This document shows, piece after piece, positions 8,739 to 16,063 of a stretch of DNA of 55,595 nucleotides. Origin of the DNA: Candidatus Blautia intestinavium (lineage in GTDB: Bacteria > Bacillota > Clostridia > Lachnospirales > Lachnospiraceae); assembly GCA_019113745.1 (NCBI GenBank), contig DXGV01000037.1:1-55595 (forward strand), written 5' to 3'. Numbering within the stretch: position 1 is the stretch's first letter; every line of letters begins with the position of its first letter. Position numbers and translations under genes: made by a program. The notes below the pieces were generated by a model. That model was not told where the DNA came from, made no database searches, and worked only from the letters and a program-made list of their open reading frames with translations.

Positions 8739-9590
8739 TTACACGACAGACTTTTCCAGCCACCGGCAGAGCTTTGCCATACAGTTTTCCGCGTCTTTTC
8801 TGCCGATATCATATACCTTCTGGATTTCGTCCAGGTTCTTTTCCATCCGGCTGATAGTCAGTTTCTCGCTTGGCCGGATCACAAAAATCTCTTCCTTCGC
8901 CTCCATCTCGCGGATATCTTTCAGCGTCCGGTTATATACCAGATGCCTGTTCTTCAGCGTCTCGGCAAAAGCGGGATATCTGTGGTACCGCGCTTCCGCC
9001 ATTCTGGCGTTCTGAGGCTTCTTCTCATATCCGTCCTCTCTTGTAAGGACTACCACGTTTTTCTCATATCCCATTTTCCGGAACTGTTTCACCGGAATAC
9101 TGTCCGCGCATCCTCCGTCCAGAAGTTTCATTCCGTTCCAGGAAACAATTTTCGACACATAGGGCATGGAAGCGGATGCCCGCATAACGTCGATCTGGTT
9201 CTGCATATCCGTGATCTTTATATATTCAGCCTTTCCTGTCTCCAGGTTGGTGCAGACGGCATAAAAATCTGTGTCTGATTTTGCATAGGCCTCATAGTCA
9301 AAAGGATCCAGCCGTTCCGGAATATCATGATAACAGAATTTCTCTCCCACAATATCGCCTGTGCGCAGCAGGCTCTTAAAACTCATAAATCGCCAGTCGT
9401 TTCTGTATTTTTTATAGTAGCGGATGCTTCTGCCTTTCTGGCCGGACACAAAGGAACAGCCATGGAGCGCTCCTGCCGACACTCCGATCACTCCGTCGAA
9501 ATGCAGCCTGTACTCCATAAACACGTCCAGTACGCCGGCCGTATAGATTCCCCGCATTGCTCCGCCTTCCAAAACAAGTCCCGTATTCAT
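8739..9590 (-). CDS. Patatin-like phospholipase family protein
   Basis: A 283-residue cytoplasmic hydrolase. The oxyanion-hole segment LEGGAMRG (residues 7-14), the nucleophile elbow GVSAG (about 37-41) and the catalytic DGG motif (LLDGGCADS, about residue 157) give the full Ser-Asp dyad of bacterial patatins such as YjjU/RssA-type proteins, which release fatty acids from lipids. No signal peptide is seen. It starts 7 bases after the stop of larC, so it is probably co-transcribed with larB and larC; no functional link with nickel-pincer cofactor synthesis is known, so the linkage may be only transcriptional. The physiological substrate cannot be deduced. Confidence 0.9.
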   Translation of the reverse strand: MNTGLVLEGGAMRGIYTAGVLDVFMEYRLHFDGVIGVSAGALHGCSFVSGQKGRSIRYYKKYRNDWRFMSFKSLLRTGDIVGEKFCYHDIPERLDPFDYEAYAKSDTDFYAVCTNLETGKAEYIKITDMQNQIDVMRASASMPYVSKIVSWNGMKLLDGGCADSIPVKQFRKMGYEKNVVVLTREDGYEKKPQNARMAEARYHRYPAFAETLKNRHLVYNRTLKDIREMEAKEEIFVIRPSEKLTISRMEKNLDEIQKVYDIGRKDAENCMAKLCRWLEKSVV

Positions 9591-9597
9591 AAATGTC

Positions 9598-11094
9598 TCA
9601 CCTTTCTCTGTCCCAACTGTTCTGAATCTGTCTGTATGTTTCCTGAAAGCTCAGATCCCCGGCGGCTGCCAGCGACTGCACACTTTCATATTCTGGATAG
9701 CACACCTCTCTTCCGTCCGGAAGCACGCATATTTTTACCGCTGCCTGTCCGAGAGGCGTCTGTATGTTTTCCTGTCTTCTTTTTAAAACAGTACGCTCCA
9801 TAAGAGTCCTGCGGATACCTATGGTTGTGGTTTCCCTGAAAATGATCTCCTCCATCCGGCGGATATTGTCCGGATCGCAGATCACCGAAAGTTCATAGGC
9901 GGGACGGTTCTTCTTCATAAATATGGGAGTATAATGCACCTCTCTCGCCCCGGCGGCAAAAAGCTTCTCCATTACAAGGCCAAGATTTTCTCCGGTGCAG
10001 TCGTCAATGTCCGTTTCCAGCCGGCAGATCCTGTCCCGGTCAGAAGTTCCGCCTTCTTCCCGCGCCCTGCCGGAATCTGTCTCCGCCGTTTTCTGAATAT
10101 GGCCTTCCGCAGCCTGCCCTTTCCCGGGGACACCTTCCCTTCGGATGATCATGGCCCGCAGGAATCCCGGGCAGTCGTACTGCCGTTTCCCCGCTCCCAG
10201 ACCGGTTTTCTCTATAGTGAATCTGTCAGGAAGAGTGTCCGAGGTACGGACCGCAGCCGTGATCGCCGCGCCGGTGGGCGTAACCAGTTCTCCCTTTACA
10301 TTAGTGATCTTAAGATTCAGTTGGTTCTGCTCCACAATATTTGCCACCGCCGGAACAGGAACAGGGAGGATTCCATGCTGACAGCGCACGGTTCCTGTTC
10401 CCTCGCAGAGTTTCGGCACGATCACTTCCGTAACGTCCAGATTGTCCAGGCAGATGGCTGCCGCAGCCACATCCACAATGGAATCTACAGCCCCCACTTC
10501 GTGAAAATGCACCTGCTCTACAGGTACGCCATGAGCTTTGGCCTCCGCCGCAGCCAGGATCTCAAAGACAGACAGTGCGGTTTTCTTTGCCCGCTCCGTC
10601 ATGGAGGACGCTAACAGAATTTCGCGGATTTCTTTTAGCCCTCTGTGCTCATGGTGATGTCCGTGAGTTTCTGTTCCGTGATGCCGCTCCACTTCATGAT
10701 CATGATGATGTTCCGCTCCATGAACATGTTCTGCTGACAGATGATCATGAGCATGAGCCTCTCCATGACGGACATGTTCCGGATATTCGTAATCATGATA
10801 TTCTCCGTGGCGTTCATGTTCCGGCTGCTCATGGCGTTCTCTGTGGACATGTCCGTGGAGATATTCCATGTCGTGATCGTGGTTTTCGTGGGCTTCATCC
10901 AGGATCACCGCGAAATCGCAGGCGTCCAGCCCTGATTTCTTCACCCTGGAAATTTCCGTACGGAACCCGCTCACTCCAAGGCTTTCCAGCGTCTTTTCCA
11001 GTACTTCCCTGTCGGCTCCCAGATCCAGAAGGGCGGCCACCGTCATATCTCCGCTGATCCCTGAATAACATTCCAGATATAAAGTCTTTCCCAT
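9598..11094 (-). CDS. larC: Nickel-pincer cofactor biosynthesis protein LarC, single-chain with histidine-rich insert
   Basis: A 498-residue LarC, the CTP-dependent nickel-inserting enzyme that completes the nickel-pincer nucleotide used by LarA-type racemases and epimerases. The N-terminal YLECYSGISGDM and the later HFHEVGAVDSIVD and CQHGILPVPVPA segments are LarC hallmarks. Residues about 69-150 form a histidine-rich insert with 28 histidines, probably a nickel store. In Lactiplantibacillus plantarum LarC is split into two frames joined by programmed frameshifting; here the gene is one continuous frame. It follows larB by 11 bases. larA and larE are not in this window, so the client enzyme is unknown. 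Confidence 0.93.
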   Translation of the reverse strand: MGKTLYLECYSGISGDMTVAALLDLGADREVLEKTLESLGVSGFRTEISRVKKSGLDACDFAVILDEAHENHDHDMEYLHGHVHRERHEQPEHERHGEYHDYEYPEHVRHGEAHAHDHLSAEHVHGAEHHHDHEVERHHGTETHGHHHEHRGLKEIREILLASSMTERAKKTALSVFEILAAAEAKAHGVPVEQVHFHEVGAVDSIVDVAAAAICLDNLDVTEVIVPKLCEGTGTVRCQHGILPVPVPAVANIVEQNQLNLKITNVKGELVTPTGAAITAAVRTSDTLPDRFTIEKTGLGAGKRQYDCPGFLRAMIIRREGVPGKGQAAEGHIQKTAETDSGRAREEGGTSDRDRICRLETDIDDCTGENLGLVMEKLFAAGAREVHYTPIFMKKNRPAYELSVICDPDNIRRMEEIIFRETTTIGIRRTLMERTVLKRRQENIQTPLGQAAVKICVLPDGREVCYPEYESVQSLAAAGDLSFQETYRQIQNSWDRER

Positions 11095-11105
11095 AGTCTC
11101 CTCCC

Positions 11106-11864
11106 TTACTCTTCCCGGTTCCGGATACCCAGCCGGTTGATCTGTGTGGCGATATACCCGGCTCCATATCCATTGTCAATATTTACCACCGCGATCCCGT
11201 TTGCGCAGGAATTGATCATTGTCAGAAGAGCGGACAGCCCGTTCATGCTGGCTCCGTATCCTACGGATGTGGGAACCGCGATCACCGGCTTGTCCACCAG
11301 TCCTCCCAGCACGCTGGCAAGGGCTCCCTCCATACCAGCCACCGCAACCACGCAGTTGGCCTCCTGGATGGCGTCCAGCCTGGACAGAAGCCTGTGGATG
11401 CCGCTGACACCCACATCATAGATCCGCTCCACCTTTGAGCCGAAATATTCCGCTGTCTGAGCGGCTTCCTCCGCCACGGAGATATCCGCTGTACCGGCAG
11501 TGCATACTGCAATCTTCCCTTCCAGTTTTTTATTTTTCTTTTCCACTTTAATTATGTGGGAAAGGTCGTCATATTCCACTCCCGGCACGAGATCCTTCAC
11601 CAGCTCGTACTGATGGCGGGAAGCCCTTGTTCCCAGCACTTCTCCATTATCCTCGTACAGTCTCCGGAAAATCTGTATAAAATGATCGTCCGCCTTCCGG
11701 CTGCAGAAGATCACCTCCGGAAATCCGTTTCGTATTTCTCTGTGAGAATCCAGCTTCGCGTATTCCCCCATTTCCTCAAAGGGTTCTCTGCGGAAATAAT
11801 GCTCCGCCTCCTCCAGAGTAATTTCATTATTTTTAAATCTGGTCAGAATTTCCCTTGCTTCCAT
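11106..11864 (-). CDS. larB: Nickel-pincer cofactor biosynthesis protein LarB
   Basis: A 252-residue LarB, the carboxylase/hydrolase that adds carbon dioxide to nicotinic acid adenine dinucleotide at the first step of nickel-pincer cofactor synthesis. The C-terminal PurE-like domain is visible (TAGTADISVAEEAA, VAGMEGALASVLGGLV and AVPTSVGYGAS). The open frame continues 27 residues upstream, but those residues are unlike the family; ATG at 11864 has an AGAGGTG site and gives the typical MEAREIL start. It is the first gene of a larB-larC-patatin operon, 94 bases downstream of a C39-like gene in the same direction. Confidence 0.94.
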   Translation of the reverse strand: MEAREILTRFKNNEITLEEAEHYFRREPFEEMGEYAKLDSHREIRNGFPEVIFCSRKADDHFIQIFRRLYEDNGEVLGTRASRHQYELVKDLVPGVEYDDLSHIIKVEKKNKKLEGKIAVCTAGTADISVAEEAAQTAEYFGSKVERIYDVGVSGIHRLLSRLDAIQEANCVVAVAGMEGALASVLGGLVDKPVIAVPTSVGYGASMNGLSALLTMINSCANGIAVVNIDNGYGAGYIATQINRLGIRNREE

Positions 11865-11958
11865 ACGTGATACACCTCTCTTTGAAAAAAGGAAGGAGTC
11901 TGCTTTCCGCATGCTTCCTGCATGTTTCCTGCATTCTCCCTCCAATGATCGCGTCTGA

Positions 11959-12570
11959 TTACATGCGGTACAGAATCATACCGCCTTTTCTCTCATATCC
12001 GGTGTCCCACAGTTCCTCCAGGGACAGCCATTTACTTTCGCCATATGTAACTGCTTTAACCTGAAAACCTTCTTCTGTTTCTCTGTATCCTGTGAGCATA
12101 AACCAGTGCCACACATAATCGTCCAGCTTAAGATTTTTATGCTTCAGAAGAAGATACGGAATCGGACATGAATGGTCGATCTGTCCACGGATCGCGTCTG
12201 CGGCTTCCTGCCAGGTGTGTTCTCCGTGAAAAGGCTTCATCTCAAGCTCCGTATCCCCCACGTCGTGGAGATATCCCTCAAAGCCTTCCATAAACATTTC
12301 CAGAGTGTCAATTCCGTTTGGTCTTGGACAAAGATACGGCTTCATCTCATAAGCAAACCGTATATACTCGTCCTTGTCGATTTCCTTTGTCTCATAAGGA
12401 TAGAGATCGGACTTTCCTGCCTGACGCGCAAAATAAATACAGCTCTCACAGGCCGCCACCGCGCCGCATCCGCCGTCTCTCATAGAAGATTCCGGAAACC
12501 AGTCCTGATTTCCGCCATAAGATCCATCTACCTGAAAATAATTCAGTTCGTTTCTCTGCATTCTTTCCAA
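11959..12570 (-). CDS. C39-like (papain-fold) cysteine peptidase family protein
   Basis: A 203-residue protein without signal peptide or membrane segment. A cysteine in DGGCGAVAACE (about residue 35) and a histidine in DYVWHWFMLTGY (about residue 155), followed by an aspartate-poor strand, resemble the Cys-His arrangement of C39-like peptidases. The assignment rests on these two motifs only. The start shown is TTG at 12570, 6 bases after GGGAGAG; an ATG at 12561 would give 200 residues. It lies upstream of larB in the same direction and may share its transcript. No bacteriocin precursor or ABC exporter is nearby, so a classic bacteriocin-processing role is not supported. Confidence 0.6.
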   Translation of the reverse strand: MERMQRNELNYFQVDGSYGGNQDWFPESSMRDGGCGAVAACESCIYFARQAGKSDLYPYETKEIDKDEYIRFAYEMKPYLCPRPNGIDTLEMFMEGFEGYLHDVGDTELEMKPFHGEHTWQEAADAIRGQIDHSCPIPYLLLKHKNLKLDDYVWHWFMLTGYRETEEGFQVKAVTYGESKWLSLEELWDTGYERKGGMILYRM

Positions 12571-12772
12571 GTTCTCTCCCGTTCCTCTCTAACTAAAATT
12601 ACGGGCTGCCGAGTCTTCCATCCTCCTGAATATCTCATTCCCGGAGTATCCTTCTCTTTCAGCCATATGCCTTTATCATTTAAGTGCACAAAGATTACTA
12701 TAGCATATTTTTACAGGAAATAAAATACTGTTTTTCAAATATTTTCACGAATATTTTTTCAAAATCCCCGCC

Positions 12773-13510
12773 TTATGCAAGGGCGGAAAGGATCTCCTTT
12801 TTATAATCCAGGAACTCTTCTGTGAGATTAAAATCCTTTCTCCTCGGCCTGGGTTCCCGGATCACGATTTCTTTTGTGATCTGTCCCGGTTTTCCTGTCA
12901 AAAGGCATATCCTGTCCGAAAGGAGAATTGCCTCGTCGATATCATGGGTAATAAAGAGTGTGGACAGTCTGATCTTTTCCATGATATCCAGATACCAGGT
13001 ATGCATACTGCCTTTTGTGATCGTATCCAGGGCGGAAAACGGCTCGTCCAGAAGCGCCACATTCTGAGAAAACATATAAGTCCGCATCAGCGCCGCCCTC
13101 TGGCGCATTCCTCCGGAAAGCTGCCTGGGGTACTGTTTCTGTGTTCCCTCAAGACCGAACTCCGCAAAATAGGGAGCCGCCTTTACCCGGGCCTCTTTTT
13201 TCTTCATGCCCCGGATCATAAGCGGAAGCGCCACATTGTCTTCAATGGTGCGGTAAGGAAGCAGAAGATCTTTCTGCAGCATATAGCTGATGCGGCCCGG
13301 TTTTCCCGTGATCTCCTCTCCGTCCAGAAACACCTGCCCCTCGTCGGGCTTTGTCAGCCCGGAGATCACATTGAACAATGTAGTCTTTCCTCCGCCGCTG
13401 ACGCCGAGAATACTCACCAGTTCTCCCTGATGAAGAGTCAGGCTGATATTCTTTATGATTTTTCGTCCGTCATAAGACTTGCTCACATTTTTAACCGTCA
13501 GTTCCGACAT
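12773..13510 (-). CDS. ABC transporter ATP-binding protein (thiamine precursor importer)
   Basis: A 245-residue ATPase of the nitrate/sulfonate/taurine type. The Walker A motif GVSGGGKTT (residues 36-44), the signature LSGGMRQRAAL (about 126-136), Walker B VALLDEP and the switch histidine in THDIDEA are intact. It is the last gene of a riboswitch-controlled four-gene operon and would power import together with the permease and binding protein upstream. Under a TPP riboswitch this set is the ThiXYZ-type importer of a pyrimidine thiamine precursor, so this is the ThiZ equivalent. Start ATG with a GGAAGGA site, 14 bases after the binding-protein gene. No strong terminator was found beyond the stop. 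Confidence 0.9.
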   Translation of the reverse strand: MSELTVKNVSKSYDGRKIIKNISLTLHQGELVSILGVSGGGKTTLFNVISGLTKPDEGQVFLDGEEITGKPGRISYMLQKDLLLPYRTIEDNVALPLMIRGMKKKEARVKAAPYFAEFGLEGTQKQYPRQLSGGMRQRAALMRTYMFSQNVALLDEPFSALDTITKGSMHTWYLDIMEKIRLSTLFITHDIDEAILLSDRICLLTGKPGQITKEIVIREPRPRRKDFNLTEEFLDYKKEILSALA

Positions 13511-13524
13511 AATCCCGTCCCTTC

Positions 13525-14523
13525 CTATTCCGGAAGATAATCATTGGAAAATCCCGCGTTCTCCGGAATTTCTGTCTCCGTCAGTTCATTTTCATTCAGC
13601 CACTGATAAAAGGCGTTCCACCTTTCCGGATCAATGTACCCCCACTGATCCACTTCCGCCTTATACTGATCCTTCAGATATTCCTGGCTGGCAAGGACCA
13701 GCTCCGGATCCAGTTCCGGCGCGGCTTCACAGAGGATATCCGCCGCCTCTCCGGGATTCTCGATGGCATACTCATATCCGTCCCGCAACGCTGTCAGGAA
13801 TTTCTCCGCTGTTTCCGGCTCGTCTTTCAGAAAATCATTATTGGCAATCACCACGGGGGTGTAATAATCGAACACCGGATTGATATCTTTAAAAGCAAAA
13901 TAATCCGTATCAATGCCGCTCAATTCAAACTTCACGCCCGCCCAGGCATAGAAGATCCAGATGGCGTCCACAGATTTTGATTCCAGAGCGGATACTTCGT
14001 CTGTAACCGTACTGGGGATCATTTCCACTTTGCTGAAATCTCCCCCGTCTTTTTCCACTGCATTCTGGATCATGGCCACCTCAATGGGGCCGTCCCAGGT
14101 GGCGTATTTCTTACCTTCCATCCCTTTTGGCCTGTCCATTCCCTCCCCTTTTCGGGAAACGATCCCGGAGGTATTGTGCTGGATCAGCGCGGCCACCGCC
14201 GTTACCGGCAGAGCGTTGTCTCCTGCCACTCCGGGAGCCATGGAATCCTGAAACGAAACTCCGAACTGTGCCTTTCCGGAAGCCACCAGAGTGTTGGCCC
14301 CGTCTTCCGGCGGCTGGACAATTTCCACTTCCAGGCCCTGATCTTCAAAATACCCGAGGCTCTGAGCCACGTAAAGCCCCGTGTGGTTGGTGTTCGGAGT
14401 CCAGTCCAGAACAAAGGTAAGCTTTTCCGGTTCTTCCTTTTCCCCATATACGGGAATTGTCCCTACAGAAGATAAAAATGTCATCGCAGCGATTCCCGCT
14501 GCCAGTATTTTCTTTTTATTCAT
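13525..14523 (-). CDS. ABC transporter substrate-binding protein, NMT1/THI5-like (ThiY-type)
   Basis: A 332-residue periplasmic-binding-type protein with an N-terminal signal sequence (MNKKKILAAGIAAMTFLSS, cleaved probably after VYG). The mature part begins KLTFVLDWTPNTNHTGLYVA, the NMT1/THI5-like hallmark, and continues with QFGVSFQDSMAP and a pyrimidine-binding fold. With the TPP riboswitch this points to N-formyl-aminopyrimidine or hydroxymethylpyrimidine binding. No lipobox cysteine follows the signal region, which is unusual for a Gram-positive binding protein. Its ATG overlaps the permease stop by 8 bases and has a GGGAGGA site. Confidence 0.88.
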   Translation of the reverse strand: MNKKKILAAGIAAMTFLSSVGTIPVYGEKEEPEKLTFVLDWTPNTNHTGLYVAQSLGYFEDQGLEVEIVQPPEDGANTLVASGKAQFGVSFQDSMAPGVAGDNALPVTAVAALIQHNTSGIVSRKGEGMDRPKGMEGKKYATWDGPIEVAMIQNAVEKDGGDFSKVEMIPSTVTDEVSALESKSVDAIWIFYAWAGVKFELSGIDTDYFAFKDINPVFDYYTPVVIANNDFLKDEPETAEKFLTALRDGYEYAIENPGEAADILCEAAPELDPELVLASQEYLKDQYKAEVDQWGYIDPERWNAFYQWLNENELTETEIPENAGFSNDYLPE

Positions 14524-15283
14524 GTGCGTCCTCCCACGGCATACATTTTTTCTGAAGATAATCCACCAGCTTCATAAGAAGAAGGCTGATGACGGATATT
14601 AAAAAAATTACCGCAAACATTTTGTCAAAAGCAAATGCTTTTTTCACTCTGGTCATATAAACGCCCAGTCCGCTGAAACCGCCCAGCCATTCGGAGATCA
14701 CCGCGCCCACCACAGAATACGCCGCCGAAATCCGAAGGCTTGAAAAAAACTGTCCCATGGCTCCCGGAAGCTTCACATAGCAAAAAATCTGGAAACGGTC
14801 CGCCCCCATGGAGCGGAGAAGATTCATCGTATCCGGATCGGCACTTCTGAGTCCTGTCAGGACGCCTACGGTTATTGGAAAGAATGTGGTGATCACGATC
14901 AGGATCACTTTTGGCAGCATCTCGTAGCCGAACCACAACACCAGAAGGGGCGCAATGGCTACCGTCGGAACTGTCTGGGTCAGCACCACCAGAGGATAAA
15001 CGGCTTTATACAGCCGCTCAAAGCGGTCCATGAGAACCGCCATCCCGAAGCCGAAAGCCACGCCGCAGAACAGGCCGAGAAAAGCTTCCGCCAGGGTCAC
15101 CCGGAGATGGGACATTAAAAGCGGAAAATCTTCCGCAAAGGCTTTTACTACCTGCACCGGCGACGGCAGCATATACCCCGGCACGATCCCCAGCGTGCAG
15201 ACTGCCTGCCAGATCACCAGAAGCACCAGCAGAGCCGCCAGTGTATTAATCGTCGATGTGATATTTTGCAGTCTTTTTCTCAA
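14516..15283 (-). CDS. ABC transporter permease (ThiX-type)
   Basis: A 255-residue inner-membrane permease with about six transmembrane segments and the EAA-like loop (GADRFQIFCYVKLPGAMGQFFSSLRIS) typical of the nitrate/sulfonate/taurine family. The longest open frame begins at 15352 inside the preceding gene; a TTG at 15283 preceded by GAGAGGTG at correct distance gives the start RKRLQNITSTINTLAALLVLL, directly before the first transmembrane segment, and is preferred. This makes a 38-base overlap with the thiamine-binding protein gene and translational coupling likely. The partner ATPase and binding protein are encoded downstream. Confidence 0.85.
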   Translation of the reverse strand: MRKRLQNITSTINTLAALLVLLVIWQAVCTLGIVPGYMLPSPVQVVKAFAEDFPLLMSHLRVTLAEAFLGLFCGVAFGFGMAVLMDRFERLYKAVYPLVVLTQTVPTVAIAPLLVLWFGYEMLPKVILIVITTFFPITVGVLTGLRSADPDTMNLLRSMGADRFQIFCYVKLPGAMGQFFSSLRISAAYSVVGAVISEWLGGFSGLGVYMTRVKKAFAFDKMFAVIFLISVISLLLMKLVDYLQKKCMPWEDAHE

Positions 15284-15548
15284 TGGAAAGCACCTCTCCC
15301 TCCGGGCGGTAGGAAACCTTGATATAAGACGCCACAGAAGCCGCTCCTGCACGGGCGGCGATCAGATGACACTCTTTGATCAGATCCATCAGCCTGTCAA
15401 AATCACCCTCCACAGTGGTTTCAAAAGGCCCTACAAAATAGTTCAGGCCTGTGCTTTTAATATGGGCGATCACCTCGTCCACGATCCGGAGCATATCCTC
15501 CTCGTTTTTTGCTTCAGGACGAACCTGAATAGCTATACTTGCGTTCAT
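15246..15548 (-). CDS. Thiamine-binding (MTH1187/YkoF-type) protein
   Basis: A 100-residue ferredoxin-fold protein of the MTH1187 family, known to bind thiamine or related hydroxymethylpyrimidines. The N-terminal AIQVRPEAKNEEDMLRIVDEVIAHI strand-helix and the YFVGPFETTVEGDFDRLMDLI segment fit the family; the length is normal. It is the first gene after the TPP riboswitch and its GGAGG site and ATG lie only about 30 bases beyond the terminator hairpin. It has no signal sequence, so it acts in the cytoplasm, perhaps as a buffer or sensor for the imported precursor. Confidence 0.85.
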   Translation of the reverse strand: MNASIAIQVRPEAKNEEDMLRIVDEVIAHIKSTGLNYFVGPFETTVEGDFDRLMDLIKECHLIAARAGAASVASYIKVSYRPEGEVLSIEKKTAKYHIDD

Positions 15549-15574
15549 GTTTCTTTTCCTCCTTCTTCTTTATC

Positions 15575-15601
15575 AAAAAAACCCGCAGGGAACCTGCGGG
15601 A
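15575..15601 (-). terminator. Riboswitch-controlled intrinsic terminator
   Basis: CCCGCAGG pairs with CCTGCGGG around a three-base loop and is followed by a T7 run on the minus strand. The distal arm (GTTCCCTGC) is a perfect 9-base complement of the 3' strand of the TPP aptamer (GCAGGGAAC), which explains switching. Confidence 0.9.
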
Positions 15602-15636
15602 ACAGACAGCGCTTTAAAGCACAGTCATTCTCTATG

Positions 15637-15726
15637 TTCCCTGCGCTGGCATTATCCAGATCAGGTTGGCGGGTCCGATACGAATATGGTATCCATCTCA
15701 GCCGGGCTTGCCCCAGCACCCCTCTT
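15637..15726 (-). promoter_or_regulatory. TPP riboswitch aptamer (THI element)
   Basis: The minus strand carries the conserved thi-box elements: GGGGTGC near the 5' end, GGCTGAGATGGATACC, and CCTGATCTGGATAATGCCAGCG near the 3' end. TPP binding should sequester the aptamer 3' strand and free the downstream terminator, switching off the ThiXYZ-type operon when thiamine is plentiful. Confidence 0.96.
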
Positions 15727-15841
15727 TCACTGATAAAAGTGTATCATGGAACTGAAAAATGTCAAGCCCCGAATGATTCCCGTCCGATAGTTTCCGCAAT
15801 CGAGGCGATAGTTTCCGCCGGACCAGTTTCCGCCGGAAATC

Positions 15842-15870
15842 TTGACTTTCCGGCAAAAATATGGTATCTT
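15842..15870 (+). promoter_or_regulatory. Sigma-A promoter of the HlyC/CorC gene
   Basis: TTGACT (15842-15847) and TATCTT (15865-15870) are separated by 17 bases. Transcription would begin near 15877, leaving a 5' leader of about 190 bases before the start codon at 16064. Confidence 0.7.
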
Positions 15871-15965
15871 TTTTCGATAAGAGAAAGGATGTGAGATTTG
15901 CGTGGAAGATTCATCTGACGACTGCCATACTACTGATTCCCGCATAAAAATCATGAATATATAGA

Positions 15966-16005
15966 GGTATAGCTTGTAAGCGTGGCTTACAGGCTATACC
16001 TTTTT
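15966..16005 (+). terminator. Strong intrinsic terminator inside the HlyC/CorC leader (attenuator candidate)
   Basis: GGTATAGCTTGTAAGC (15966-15981) pairs with GCTTACAGGCTATACC (15985-16000), a 16-base stem with a single G-U pair, followed by T5. It lies between a good promoter and the coding region with no gene in front of it, so it can only be a premature stop signal or define a small RNA of about 130 bases. Confidence 0.8.
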
Positions 16006-16063
16006 GTGTTTTTTTGCAAAAAATATAACTACGGAAAACAGGAGGATTTTAAGAAACAAAACC

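Noticed and set aside
10575..11057. Histidine- and aspartate-rich plus-strand frame
   Set aside because: It is the antisense of the histidine-rich part of LarC, whose repetitive codons give an artificial frame on the other strand.
15891..15947. 18-residue leader peptide MRFAWKIHLTTAILLIPA
   Set aside because: The AAAGGA site is only one base from GTG, too close for initiation, and there is no codon run typical of attenuation; kept only as a remark in the leader finding.
15727..15954. 75-residue minus-strand frame
   Set aside because: It overlaps the divergent promoter region and the leader of the HlyC/CorC gene and has no ribosome site or family resemblance.
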